Shown: positions 34,835 to 49,261 of the stretch, piece by piece | Numbering within the stretch: the first letter of the stretch is position 1 | Layout of the letters: each line of letters opens with the position of its first letter | NCBI RefSeq assembly: GCF_024323335.1 | Contig: NC_066583.1 | Span: 269,285,416-269,349,415, forward strand | Length of the DNA: 64,000 nt | Source: Lathyrus oleraceus | Lineage: Eukaryota; Streptophyta; Magnoliopsida; Fabales; Fabaceae | Direction: 5' to 3' | Made by a program: the position numbers and the translations under genes | The notes under the pieces: model-generated | What the model was told of the DNA's origin: nothing | Database searches by the model: none | Seen by the model: the letters and a program-made list of their open reading frames with translations, nothing else

Positions 34835-35505
34835 TGAAGATGAGAAAAAACACAAGAAGGGGGGATAGTTGAGTTGTGTTGGCTTTTTCTTCTTAAGTAT
34901 TTTCTTCTTCTGCTTCTATTAGTTTTCAACCAGATTTTGAACACTTAGTTCAGAGTTTGACTCAGAAAAACTTTGTTAGCTTCTGAATGTCTTTATCAGA
35001 TTCTGAACCAGAACTTGACTCAGAGTTGCACAGCTGATAGTAGTAGAATATTAAGATCAGAAATCAGGAAAGTAAAATAAAGAACGCACAGTAGTTATCA
35101 TGCTTCCTCTCACAACTTGAGAGTAGTCAAATCACCTTTCACTTCCAAGGGATTTTCACTATAACCAAATTGATTACAAATGCTCAAGCACCAAAAAAGA
35201 GACTTTCAATGCTCAAACCCACAAGTAAGAGACTTTTATGCTCAAGATCACAAGCAAGAGACTCTTAATGCTCAAACCCTCAAGTAAGAGACTTCTATTG
35301 TCAAGCACACAAACAAGAGACTTCAAATGCTCAAGCACTGAAGAAATAGACTTCTGACTCTATAACAAATTGTTAAGAGATTTGGTAACAACTACTTTTG
35401 ATATACAATCAGAGGTGTAGACATAATACAACTTATAAATACTCTAAGACTTAAGAACTTCTAAAATATACAAAGTGTTAAGAGGTTCTAAGTCTATCAA
35501 TTTTG
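34835..35505 (-). mobile_element. LTR fragment of the B/C copia family, minus strand
   Basis: Inverted match to the 3' half of the LTRs at 15345-16044 and 48470-49184. It begins with TGAAGATGAGAAAAA (complement of the LTR end), includes a G-run, TTCAGA-rich sequence, four or five inverted GAGACTTxxxATGCTCAA units at 35190-35350 and the AACTTCTAAAATATACAAAG block. No gag follows. The left border is precise, the right border near 35505 approximate. Confidence 0.75.
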
Positions 35506-35540
35506 ATATCATGGGCAGATCCAAATCATCCGATAAAATA

Positions 35541-36668
35541 TTTGGAGGTAAGGTAGTTGTTTTTTATGGAAAATTCTAGCACATTCTACCAGTTATACCA
35601 AGAGGCAACCATTCAAATATAATACATGCCACTATAAATTCATCATACATATGGGATTATTATGTGGTTTTGAAACTTACAAAGAACACACAACTTCAAC
35701 AGTCCGCCATGAACTCAAGTCCATCTGAATTAGAACAATTTTCTAACTGGACGTTGAAAGTCGGCGATGGAAAGTTGGTAGAACCTAATGATGGTTATGT
35801 ATATATTGACATCCCAACTGAATTTTTTATCATGGACTTTGATGATCCACTCCAAGCCATTGTCCAAAACACATATCCATATTTTGTTATGAATTACAAG
35901 AATGAAACATCTTTGCAATCAAGAGAAATTTTGGCTGGAACCATAGAGATTGTTGATCTTATAAATCATTATGTATTGGAATTCATTCCAGGTAATTGTT
36001 GATCTACAAATTTATATCTTTATAAACATATGCAAAACAATAATTATTTACCAATACAATATTATTTAATTCTTTGTAGGAGAGGAAAAGGAATATTTAA
36101 GTTCTGATTCAGTCGACACGCCTGATGGTGATGGCAATAAAGCATTTGATGTCTTAACTCCTGAATTTTTGAATACACTTAGAACTTATGTACTTCCCAA
36201 TCACAAGATTAAGTTGAAGATTGACACTCCAATTGTGCTTCTTAGAAATATTGATCAATCAGAAGGTTTATGCAATGGAACATGACTGATTGTTACAAGA
36301 TTGACAGACCATCTTATTGAAGCAAATATTATTTCAGGTAAGAACATAAGAGGTGTCATCTATATTACAAGAATGGATATTACTCATACCCAGTCCTCAT
36401 GGCCCTTCAAAATGATTAGAAGGAAATTTCCTATAATTGTATGTTATGCTATGACAATCAACAAATCTCAAGGTCAGTCATTGGATTATATCGGAATATA
36501 TTTTCCTAGAAATGTCTTCAGCCACGATCAACTTTATGTTGCAATATCAAGAGTAAAAAGCAAAAAAGGTCTTAAGATATTAATTCATGACAAAGAAAAC
36601 CAACCGTTGGAGGCTACGACAAATGTTATTTTCAAAGAAGTTTTTGAAAACGTATACAAAGTAAGTTA
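35541..36668 (+). pseudogene. Helitron-type PIF1 helicase, C-terminal part
   Basis: Two exons, 35541-35991 and 36080-36668, joined by a GT-AG intron. They encode the C-terminal half of plant Helitron RepHel: ILPVIPRGNHSNIIHATINS, DVLTPEFLNTLRTYVLPNH, PIVLLRNIDQSEGLCNGT and the helicase motifs PIIVCYAMTINKSQGQSLD and YVAISRVKSKKGLKILI. TAG near 35586 and TGA near 36282 are in-frame stops, both explainable by C to T changes. A possible extra exon lies at 36952-37012. The Walker A region and Rep domain are missing. Helitrons move by rolling-circle replication; this is a relic. Confidence 0.88.
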
Positions 36669-37601
36669 AACATTATCTTCATCACTGATAGAATGTTCTG
36701 CAGCTTGACATGTTTGTTCATTACAAAATTATTCTTTATTAATTGTGTTTTTTCTCCAATGCTTAAGAACATGCTGGTCATGAAGATTAGTTTTATTCAT
36801 TATTATATTTAGATATTTGGCATCAGCAACAAAGTAAGCGTTAAGGTATAATACATATCCATGAATGATGCACATTACATCTTTTTCACATTAGGCTTAT
36901 ACAAAGCTATTTTCAATGTTGATCATTTAATTTGTTTTGTTTGTTTCAGAAGAACGAAGTTATACCGGTTGAAGAATCTGTGTTATGCTTAGGTTGCTAT
37001 CAAATTTTTTAGACCAACAATAATATACACAACTGAAAACATCAGAAGATGTATATGTTCAGTTTTGATTTAAATTTTTGGCTTTGTATCATGATAACTG
37101 TTTTGAATTAATGAATTTACTATTCTGTTTACATTAATGAGTGTAAATCATTTAAAAGATATTTAAAAGATATATTTTATCATTGGAGGTGATATATTAT
37201 TGCTATAATTATGTGATATACTCCATGTCATGATATGTGTAATTTCTACAAACATATACGGGTTGAAGTATAAAATTCAATAAAAATGCAATAACTAAAA
37301 CACAAGCATACATTAATTTGATATACTGCGTAAATGCATAACATCATACAGCAGTAGTGTAGTTACAAAATTCTTAACCAACATGCTTCCTATCATTCAA
37401 AATTTGGATATCTTAAAACTAATATAACATTAACAATTCCAATGACATGTATAACCATGTGGCAACATAACTACTGATACAACATCGAAATCGACAATAA
37501 CTTCATCATATGCTACTTCCATGTCTCAAGATTTGCATGCATAGACCATGCTACAACCATCAACTTCTAATTACTAAAACATACATAAAATCTGCATGAG
37601 G
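36669..37601. other. Helicase 3' flank, no clear gene
   Basis: Apart from the possible final helicase exon at 36952-37012 I see no gene. I looked for a Helitron 3' end (CTRR after a hairpin) and found none convincing. Confidence 0.45.
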
Positions 37602-38050
37602 TCACATGCTAAAAGTTAACACATCTCCGACTTCGAACTTCTTCTCTCTGGAAAATTTGTACCATCCATGTCTAATATCCTTCTCATATGGATTTTGTTC
37701 AGCTATACGAATAACACAATTATATCCCTTTCTAGCTTCCAGGTCTATTATCTTTATAGCATTTTGCTTTTCACCAAAATGTTTTATTGATATCTGAGTT
37801 TGGATGTGCTGCAATAATTATCAAAATGAAAAGACATTTTAACTTTCATTACAATATGAATAAAATGTGCATATTAATACTGAACAAGACACATACCATC
37901 ATATTTTTCTCTGACTTATTCGCTTATGTTATTTTATAAACTAAATTCACATTGTTGCTACAATCCGTTGTTTTCTCAAACTCATGAATCCAATCATCCT
38001 TAATGAGAGCTTCAATTTTAAGGTCTTGCTCTTCTTCAAACTATTTTTAT
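37602..38050 (-). pseudogene. B3-like domain gene remnant
   Basis: The minus frame at 37814-37602 ends with HGWYKFSREKKFEVGDVLTF, the signature C-terminal part of plant B3 DNA-binding domains (GW..F...n.L..GD...F). An upstream segment (about 38040-37905) reads EALIKDDWIHEFEKTTDC and meets one stop. Splice-like borders (GT after ATGATG) separate them. Lysine-rich minus-strand pieces at 40040-39300 and a short MEGQRKPCYGYILDD start at 40692 may be further exons, but linking them is speculative. No complete gene can be built. Confidence 0.5.
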
Positions 38051-40692
<2,642 letters not shown>

Positions 40693-41251
40693 GCTTCAAA
40701 TCTCTAGTTGCATTCGTCGTTCTGCAAAGCAATGCCGAAGTCTAAGCAAGAGAAAGTTACAAATTTTAAGAAAGAGAAAGATAAAAACTTAAAGGAGAAA
40801 AGATAACGTTTCTCTTCTGGTATTAATTCTATAATTAATTATTTCTCCAAATTTTGTCAGGAATACGAAGTTGAAAGGTTTAACACTATTAAATGAAAAT
40901 ATAAAATCAAATAATTTTTTCGAACAATTAATTCAATGCGCCACACGTTTAGCATTGAAATATGATTTTCAACATGTAATTTAATACTTTGACATGTTAT
41001 TTTTTAATCATCAAAGTTGTCATCATAACAACCATTACGGCAAAACCATTTTTACAAACAACCACACTATTCATAAGATACGACAATGTCAAATCACCCC
41101 GACTGAAATCAATTTTCAAAAACAACATAAAATACTTGTTCGCTATTTATATACTATGCAATAATATCAAATGCCTCCATTGCAAATCTAATATATCAAG
41201 TCTCTTAAAAGATATATTGTGTGCTCTGTGTGGAATTTGAAGCAAACTAAC
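40693..41251. other. Divergent intergenic region, no gene
   Basis: Between the possible minus-strand start at 40692 and the plus-strand start at 41252. A TTTATATACTATGC word near 41145 could be a TATA region for the plus-strand remnant. Otherwise nothing. Confidence 0.4.
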
Positions 41252-42057
41252 AATGTCTTCTTCTACTTCTAATGGGTAATATAAGTTTAAAGTTCAGTCG
41301 GTGTATTTTATGTATGCATGTCTGATTTTTGTGTGCATGCATTTCTGTTAGTGACATACATAATATTGCTCATTCACATCGATGAATTTGCAGATTTTTA
41401 TCTCTTGACACAAATGATATTTATGAAATCTTTGATAAAATTGTCCAAGAAGTGAACCAACCTCCTAATGATGTTCAAATGTTCCCTGAGATCAATTTGA
41501 CTCAGTCGAATTCCCAATGTATAGGTGAATCATAATGCAATAGCTCAAGTAGATCAATTGTTGCCTAAGATCAATATGGCTCAGGGACATGGTCTAGCTG
41601 AGCAGGTAAATCAGTAGGTAGGAGGGTTGACACCTGATCTATTTTGGGAGAAAAAGATTATCAGGTCACTTAAAGGCAGAAATCAAGTTTTGGTATCAAG
41701 TTACACAAATTATAAGAATAAAAAAAATGTTTTGCATTTTTGATACGAACTTAAAATCCAAGACTAATGTTAACTTGTAAAAATTAATACTATGCAACAT
41801 TTCCTAACTGATAGGAGGGGTCTTCGTCTAGATCAAATTAATGTACCCTGATGGATATTGAGACTATGGACTACTATGACTGTGAAATTATTAAATTGAA
41901 GAGGGACAGGATGGAAATGTACATCGGCTATGGATGGTATGAATACGCCAAGGAAACAAAGTCTTCATGCAGGAATACGTTGTTATGTCACTACCACTCC
42001 GATTCTCAGATGTTGCACATCAATTTGTTGAGACGTGGCAGAAGGAACAATGCTTGA
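41252..42057 (+). pseudogene. Second B3-like gene remnant
   Basis: A first exon MSSSTSNG with a GT donor is followed about 110 bp later by FLSLDTNDIYEIFDKIVQEV. After decayed sequence the frame at 41851-42057 gives YDCEIIKLKRDRMEMYIGYG then GWYEYAKE and FHYHS-like YHSDSQMLHINLLRRGRRNN. The GWYEY..LL.HYHSDSQ layout resembles the end of a B3 domain. Stops between 41534 and 41850 break it. The family assignment is tentative. Confidence 0.45.
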
Positions 42058-42386
42058 AGAAAATACTGCTATTTTCATTTGTCTTTCTAAATATTATTAT
42101 TAAATTTTAGTGTTGTTGTTTTAGTTGTTTGTTGTGGTGACTACTATTTCATTTTTACTAAGTTGTTCGATTTTATGTTTTTTTATAATTCAAGTTGAAG
42201 TTATATTTAAACTACAGAACGTTGTCAATATAATTTGGTTTAATAATAATTAAAAATACTATATTAAATATCAGCAAATATTGATTTGACATATAATTTG
42301 ATTTAATAATAATTAAAAATACTATATCAAATATTAACAAATATTGATTTGATTGCATATTTCAAATATTATACCATCATAACCAC

Positions 42387-42477
<91 letters not shown>

Positions 42478-42533
42478 TCTTATATTAATATTTTTATACA
42501 TTCAAAACACTATATTAATAGAATTTAATTGAA
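42058..42533. repeat. AT-rich DNA with TA microsatellite
   Basis: TA dinucleotide run at 42391-42469 followed by a T-run. A 50-base AATATTGATTTGA-type segment is directly duplicated near 42250 and 42310. No gene. Confidence 0.85.
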
Positions 42534-42689
42534 ATACACTGACAGTGTAAAAAGATTTTATACCGTCAGTTAATCATAACCGTTGGATATTGTAACAAGT
42601 TTGACTTTTATTTTAAAAATCTATAAAGTAATGCAAACGGGTGATGATGATGAGTCGATAATGTAAAACTTTTTACACTGACAGTGTAT
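42534..42689. mobile_element. MITE with ACACTGACAGTGTAAAAA ends
   Basis: The left end ATACACTGACAGTGTAAAAA and the right end, inverted ATACACTGTCAGTGTAAAAA, are near-perfect terminal inverted repeats 156 bp apart. Each end is itself a palindrome (ACACTGACAGTGT). Non-coding. No clean target duplication is visible. Confidence 0.8.
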
Positions 42690-43143
42690 AGTAATTAATC
42701 TCATATTAATATCTATATGATAATAATATTTTAAATATTTTTCTATCTCTAATATTTAATTGACTTTGCTAGGTCTCTTACTAATTTTTATAAAAATTAT
42801 TTTAAAATTAAAAAAACATCCATTTTAAAAAAAATTGTTGAAAAATCAGTTTACAGATTAAATAAAAAATTTAATTACAGTTTAAATATTTAAAATTAAA
42901 ACATGGATTTATAGTTACGAGAAACTAGTATAGACTATACTGTATAGTTAATGCACGCTGAAATTTGACCGTTGTTGTTGTTGTTTGCCCAAGGCATCGT
43001 TGCTTTTTGCGTTTTCAAGTATAGAGGGACCCACTTTCCCGTTCATTTCCTTTGTTTGTCTATATGTTTTCAAAACAGACAATCCTCATTGGTCTCTCAC
43101 AAGTCTTTATCTCGTTAAATTAAATACCAGTACTAAAATAGTA

Positions 43144-43322
43144 TTCCCTCCTTAAAAAGTACGTAGTAAAAAATGCTAGATGTATTGATTTTAGTGAAAA
43201 AAATTATTTAGTTTGCTCTTCATCATTTTTTTTAATAAAAAACAAAAAAATATACTCTAAACTATTACTGTGTGTTTTTTTAATAAATATGATTTTTTTT
43301 TTATAAATTTAAAGGGAGGGAG
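43144..43322. mobile_element. Stowaway-like MITE in glucanase promoter
   Basis: Left end TTCCCTCCTTAAAAAGTAC and right end ATTTAAAGGGAGGGAGC form decayed inverted repeats of the CTCCCTCC type. It ends about 245 bp before the glucanase ATG. Borders are approximate. Confidence 0.5.
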
Positions 43323-43568
43323 CATAAAAAAAGAAACATTTTTTCTAATAAATCTACAGCGAAAGTATATGCACATTCCTATAACATTCTTTTTCTCTCT
43401 TAGTTTTCTACTACTTCTCTTCCTCTGCTTTTTTCAGTGAAAATCTAAGACATTGTTGATTCCTTAACCCTTTCATTTTCTATCCACATTTTCTTACTTG
43501 TTTCCTCTCTTAAAAACTCATTCTCAGGTTTTCACCACATTCTTTAGAGAGATTTGAAGTTTTAAACC

Positions 43569-45867
43569 ATGGCTATGCATTTTCTTCTTCTGCTTCTTTT
43601 TGCAGTGTCCATTGTCGCAGCTGATGAAGGTTAGTTAACTGTTTTTAGTTCCACATACATTCTTTGTTCCTTAGAGTAATCAATATTGAAATCACTCTAT
43701 TGCTCATTGCTACCATATTTTTCCTTTATTTTGAAAGTGTGTATATGTTTCTTTCTTTGCATGTTGCTTATTTTGACTGAAAGAAGTTTTGAATTAAAAT
43801 GTATAAAGTAAAGTGGAAATAAGGAAGAGGGGTAGATAGTTTTTATTGATTAATCTTCTTAAATAGCAATGTGGTTCAGAGTAATATTCAGATCTATTCA
43901 ATATGGTAGGGTAGTTTGAGTCATTTATTTTCCTTTCCCCCTCACATTTTGAAAATGCTTACCTTTTCAAGAAACTATCTATTTTGTTCAGAAGAAAGCA
44001 AATTAATCTTCAATGATTTCTTTCAAATACTCACATTTTGAACCCTAGATCTTCAGCTTTAAACTCCTCCATGTCTCTTAAGTTTAATGTTTTTTTTTAA
44101 ATCTTGGTATCTGACTTTGCGACAGAGTAATTCAAAGGGACAAATCCCAAAGTTATGTATGGAGTTGACCAAACACAGGAATTGTTTGCACCTAGCGCGA
44201 GTTTCTTAAGTTTAATGTGTCATGTTTGTTCCTTGCAGAACCATTCATTGGAGTCAACATTGGTACAGATCTCTCGGACATGCCTCACCCTACACAAGTA
44301 GTTGCATTGCTCAAAGCTCAACAAATTCGACATATTCGACTTTATAATGCAGACCAAGCTATGCTAACTGCGTTATCAAAATCAGGAATTCAAGTTGTTA
44401 TCTCTGTCCCAAATGAAGAGCTCTTAGCGATTGGTCAATCGAATTCCACTGCTTCAAATTGGGTTACTCGCAATGTGTTAGCATATTATCCATCCACAAA
44501 TATCACATCAATTTGTGTTGGTTCTGAGGTTTTAACCACGCTCCCAAATGCAGCAAAGCTCTTAGTCAATGCACTTAACTACATCCATTCAGCTCTCGTC
44601 GCGTCGAAACTCGATTCCAAAATCAAAGTCTCCACGCCGCTTCCTTCTACCATTATACTTGATTCATTTCCACCTTCGCAGGCCTTTTTCAACACTTCGA
44701 TGAATCAAGTCTTGATTCCAATGCTTGATTTCTTGCAATCCACTCAATCTTATCTCATGCTTAACGTTTATCCTTACTATGATTACATGGATTCAAACGG
44801 TGCAATCCCTTTGGAAAACGCTCTTTTCAAACCAATTCCACCAAACAAAGAATCTATTGATTCCAACACACTTCTCCACTACTCCAATGTGTTTGACGCT
44901 GTCGTAGATGCAGCTTATTTCGCAATGTCGTATCTGAATTTCACCAACATTCCTGTGGTAGTAACCGAAACCGGCTGGCCTTCAAAAGGTAACGCGAATG
45001 AGCCTGATGCAACACTAGACAATGCTAATGCTTACAACAGCAACTTGATCAAGCATGTATTGAACAAAACCGGAACGCCAAAACATCCCGGAATTAGCGT
45101 TAGTACTTACATCTACGAGCTCTACAATGAGGACACAAAGCCTGGGCCATTGTCAGAGAAAAATTGGGGACTATTTGATTCAAATGGTGTGCCTGTTTAT
45201 GTTTTGCAATTGACGGGTTCAGGAGCAGTTTTGGCAAATGATACAAGTAAAGAAACCTATTGCATTGCTAAAGATGGTGCTGATCCAAAGATGTTGCAGG
45301 CAGGAATAGATTGGGCTTGTGGACCTGGAAAAGTGGATTGTTCTCCATTGTTGCAGGGAAAACCATGTTATGATCCTGATAATGTTGTTGCTCATGCTAA
45401 TTATGCTTTTGATAGTTATTATCATCAGATGGGAAAGTCTAGTGAGTCTTGTGATTTCAAGGGCATGGCTACTATCTCCACTTCTGATCCAAGTAAGTAA
45501 CATTTTCCTTTGAATCTGTATATGAATAAAATTCTTGTAAATATTGGATTGTGTTTACTCTTGTATATGATATGACTGATGATATTATTCTGAACTAATG
45601 CAGGTCATGGTTCTTGTATATTTTCAAGAAGGTAAAAACATTCTTCTCTTTGTTTAATTTTGTTGATGAATTTGTGTGTTTGTGCCAATATTTTTGGTTA
45701 CAAGTGTTTGATATGTTGTGGTTATGTGCAGTTTTGGAAGAAATGGCATCTTCTCTAACGCCCCTGCACCATCGCCAAATTCATCAGATTCTTGTGCATG
45801 TGAATTGGGAGTTAGAAGCTTTATAGTCGTGATTGGAGTTCTAATATGGGGAGTGGTTTTGCTATAA
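43569..45867 (+). CDS. GPI-type glucan endo-1,3-beta-glucosidase (GH17 + X8)
   Basis: Four exons, 43569-43629, 44239-45492, 45604-45631 and 45732-45867, all GT-AG with correct phase, encode 492 residues, the usual length. A signal peptide (MAMHFLLLLLFAVSIVAADE) leads to the GH17 domain with IGVNIGTDLSDMP, NVYPYYDYMDSNG and the nucleophile motif VVVTETGWPSKG. An X8/CBM43 domain with six cysteines follows (YCIAKDG, WACGPGKVDC, PCYDPD, CDFKG, GSCIF). The C-terminus, GVRSFIVVIGVLIWGVVLL, is a GPI-attachment signal. The protein would sit on the outer plasma membrane and cleave callose, for example at plasmodesmata. No lesion is seen. It is the best-supported host gene in the window; TE-rich DNA lies on both sides. 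Confidence 0.95.
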
Positions 45868-47152
45868 GCTTATGTTTGTATGTTGGAAAATGCATTGCTG
45901 TTTTAGATATTGTGGGGAATGGTTTCTTTTTTTGTAGCAAATATGAATGATTGTTTGTGTTATATACAGTTTTAGTGGTTAATTAGTTTTAGATAAGGCT
46001 CAGTTTATTTTGGCTTTTTTTAAAAATGATTTTTATAGTGTTATATATTTTAGTGTAAAAAAAATTTATCAAGAAGTTTTTCATAAAAGTTTCAAATGAA
46101 ATTTTGGTTTGAATAGTTATTTTTAAAATGTTATTTTAGGTATTTCATCATTTTATCGAAAAAAAATTGGATATCAAATTTTTAAAATATCACTTAATTT
46201 TGAAGCTATTTCAAATAGCTTTTCATAAAAATCATTTTTAAGATACAACTTTTTAAAAAAATTGTGATTTTGACTATGTTTTGATCTTCAATAATGTATA
46301 TTTATGTTATAGAATGAACAATTCAATCTTTTAATTTATAAAAGACAAATTTAGAAAAAGTTTTAATATTTTAAAAAATATTTTTGTAAAATCCATTTTC
46401 AAAAATACAAAGAAAAAATCCATTTTTTTAAAACTAAAACAAACTGGTCTTTATATAAAGTTGAATTAGTTTTAGATAAAGTTGAATTGGTAGAGATTAT
46501 TTGGATTTGTTTTTTTTTATTGGATTTTATTTGCCTTTATATTATCTGGACGAACTTCAAGTTTTCAAGATGGTTTCTTGATTTACTTTTTAAATATTCA
46601 AATATGTTAAAATATAATATCGGACAAACCACCTTTTAAGGAGTGAATTGAGAATAGACAATGTCACTTTTTCTTGAAAATCATGTGATGGAGCTAATTA
46701 GAAAAATGAATCAATAGCATCTTAATTACAATGATTAACGATAAAGTTAAATAAGGAATACATATACAATACAACTAATGAAGAATCAAAATGAATGACA
46801 ATGAGTAGCGTGAATGAATGATCACAGAGTCCTTCTTATATAAGGATCAATGAATGTAGATATATTCTAACACACACACACCTCTCTTAAATTGAAGGTG
46901 ACTCGGTTATTTTAAGTTTGTCTCTCATGCAATTGAATCTTGAGTGAGTGAGAAGTTTAGTCAAGCAATATGCAATTTGATTAGTTGTTGGGACATAGGC
47001 TACATAGATTTTATTCAACAACACTTGGTATCATATGTAATGCACATCTATTTCAATGTATTTGATCACTTTAAGTTTGTCTCTCTCATGCAATTGAATC
47101 TTGAGTGACTGAGAGGTTTAGTCAAACAATTTGCAATATGCAACACTTGGTC
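45868..47152. other. 3' flank of glucanase, no gene
   Basis: AT-rich, with repeated TTTTTAAAAATGATTTTTAT-like words at 46020-46440 that read alike on both strands. 46900-47150 contains a direct duplication of GTTTGTCTCTCATGCAATTGA (46918 and 47072), part of the copia relic that follows. No gene. Confidence 0.55.
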
Positions 47153-47856
47153 TTATATATAATGCACATATATTTCAATATGTTTAGTGCGAGTGTGCAT
47201 CACATGGTTTAAAACTAATAATGCCTTGGCCCTTAAGTTATCGCACCATTGGAAATATTTTCTAAGAATTGAAATTTCTAGTTCTCCCAATATTGATCTT
47301 AACCAAAGAACCTTAATTTCTAGGTCATCGGGTGCCCTATACTCTGATTTTGTACTTGATCCAAACACCACTCTTTTCTTTCTTGAGGATCACGAAATCA
47401 AGGTTTCACCAAAAAAACACATTGACCTACCATAAACTTTCTATCGACACCACTTGTGGCCCAATGTGCATTTGGAAACCCTACCATATCAAGTTTAGTT
47501 GGAGTTTTGATGTTTAGTCATAAGCTTGTAGTGCCTTGTAGATACCTTAATATCCTTTTTTTAGTACGTCCCTGATGTGATTTGTTTGTCTTAGGCACAT
47601 TCCACTTCTGTATCTAAGAATCACAATTGCTAGGAAGTAATGTAAACTCCTTCGGTCTTTCAATGAGAATGCAATTTTGAGTTGCGTTTTATGAATTTTT
47701 CCTAAAACATGGTGTTTACTCCTTGTCATTATTATGTAATCAACATAGATAAGAAGGAATGTTGTATGTTTCTTACCTCTTAGAAAAAATAATGAGGTGT
47801 CACTTTTGGTGTTGATGAACCCCTAATTGAGCAAAGTTTCCTTCAAGCTATCATAT
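47153..47856 (-). pseudogene. Copia reverse transcriptase/RNase H relic, minus strand
   Basis: Minus-strand frames match copia in order: LKIAFSLKDRRSLHYFLAIV (end of reverse transcriptase, about 47700) and, further along, STKSEYRAPDDLEIKVLWLR, WCDNLRAKAL and HTRTKHIEIYVHYI (RNase H, 47371-47153). Frames are interrupted. It is cut at 47857 by the LTR of element C. Confidence 0.8.
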
Positions 47857-49184
47857 TATTGGAACAAAATTGATTAATACATGATGATAACAAAGTATTT
47901 AAAAAACAACTGGGTATTTTAACATTTGTTCAAGTATGCGGGATAATATCATTAAGAACAGATGAAGAAATGCTTGAGGAGTCTGAATTTGAAGATCAAA
48001 CTCTGGGTCTGAAGATCACTTATGAAGACTCTGCCTCTGATGGAGATCCATACTCTGAAGAAGTCAACTCTGAAGAAAGTCAGCCTCTAGTGACCCAGAC
48101 TCTGAAGCTTCAGAAGCCAAAAAGTGAACTCTGATGTAATCAACCTCTGAAGAGTGAAGTCTGAAGGAAGCCTACCTCTGAAGTAGAAGCTCTCTAACCA
48201 AGGAAACTTTGACAGACTCAAATACTTTTTGATCACATGAAGTCTTAAGGAAAAATCTCTTCTTTGATGTTTGTGCCTCAACGGATAATTCCTCTTGCAA
48301 AAAGATGTTTTATTAATATGTCTAATCAAGTAAAAAGCTATCCCAACCTTTTGGTGAAAGTCTCTAGGTCTCTTTTCTCTCTCTCTATTTAAGGAGAAGA
48401 AGGGATGAAGAAGAAATTTACCAAGCTTTAATATAACACACTACTATAGACTTTATTTATTGACATTTAAAGAGAAGATACTCTATCAAATTTACAAGAC
48501 TTAGAACATCTTAACTTTGTGTATATCTTAGAAGTTCTTGAGTCTTAGAGTCTTTCTAAGTTGTATTTTATCTACACCTTTGGTTGTATATATAGTGTAG
48601 TTGTTACCCAAATCTCGCAACAGTTTGTTATAGAGTCATAAGTCCCTTGCTTTGGTGTTTGAGCATTTGAAGTCTTTAGCTTGTGTGCTAGAGCAAGGAA
48701 GACTCAAACTTATGTGTTTGAGCAAGCAAGTCTTGAGCTTGTGTGCTTAAGCAAGGAAGTCTCAAACTTGTGTGTTTGAGCAAGGAAGTCTTATACTTGT
48801 GTGTGTAAGCAAATGAAGTCTATTGCTTGTGTGCTTGAGTATTTGTAATCAATTTGGTTATATTGGAAATCCCTTGGAAGTACAAGGGGAGTGGACTACT
48901 CTCAAATTGTGAGAGGAACCATGATAACTGCTTGTGTCTCTTACTTTACTTTACTTGCTTTTGTACTTAAATATTCTGCTGCTATCAACTTTGATATTCC
49001 AAGTCAGATTCTGGTTCAGAATCTGATAAGGAACTTCAGAAGCTAACCTAGCCTTTCTAAGTCGGACTCTGAACTAAGTGTTCAAAATCTATTTGAAAGT
49101 CATCAAAAGAAGAAGTTAAAAAGGCATATTAAGAAAAAAAATCCAACACAATTCAACCCCCTTCTTGTGTTTTTTTCACTTCCA
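47857..49184 (+). mobile_element. 5' LTR of copia element C
   Basis: Begins TATTGGAACAAAATTG (decayed TGTTGG) and ends TTTCACTTCCA beside a decayed primer site GTTAGCATCAAAGTAAG (49185-). It includes many CTCTGAAG words, and seven tandem about 30-bp units at 48640-48845 containing GAGCAAGGAAGTCT. Same family as the LTR at 9476-16044 and the fragment at 34835. Confidence 0.75.
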
Positions 49185-49261
49185 GTTAGCATCAAAGTAA
49201 GGTCTGTGCTAAACACTTAACAATGGTGCAGAAAAGATCTTGAGGTAAATACATATTCTTC

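Noticed and set aside
45614..45826. 70-codon frame downstream of the glucanase
   Set aside because: Crosses an intron of the glucanase in the wrong frame.
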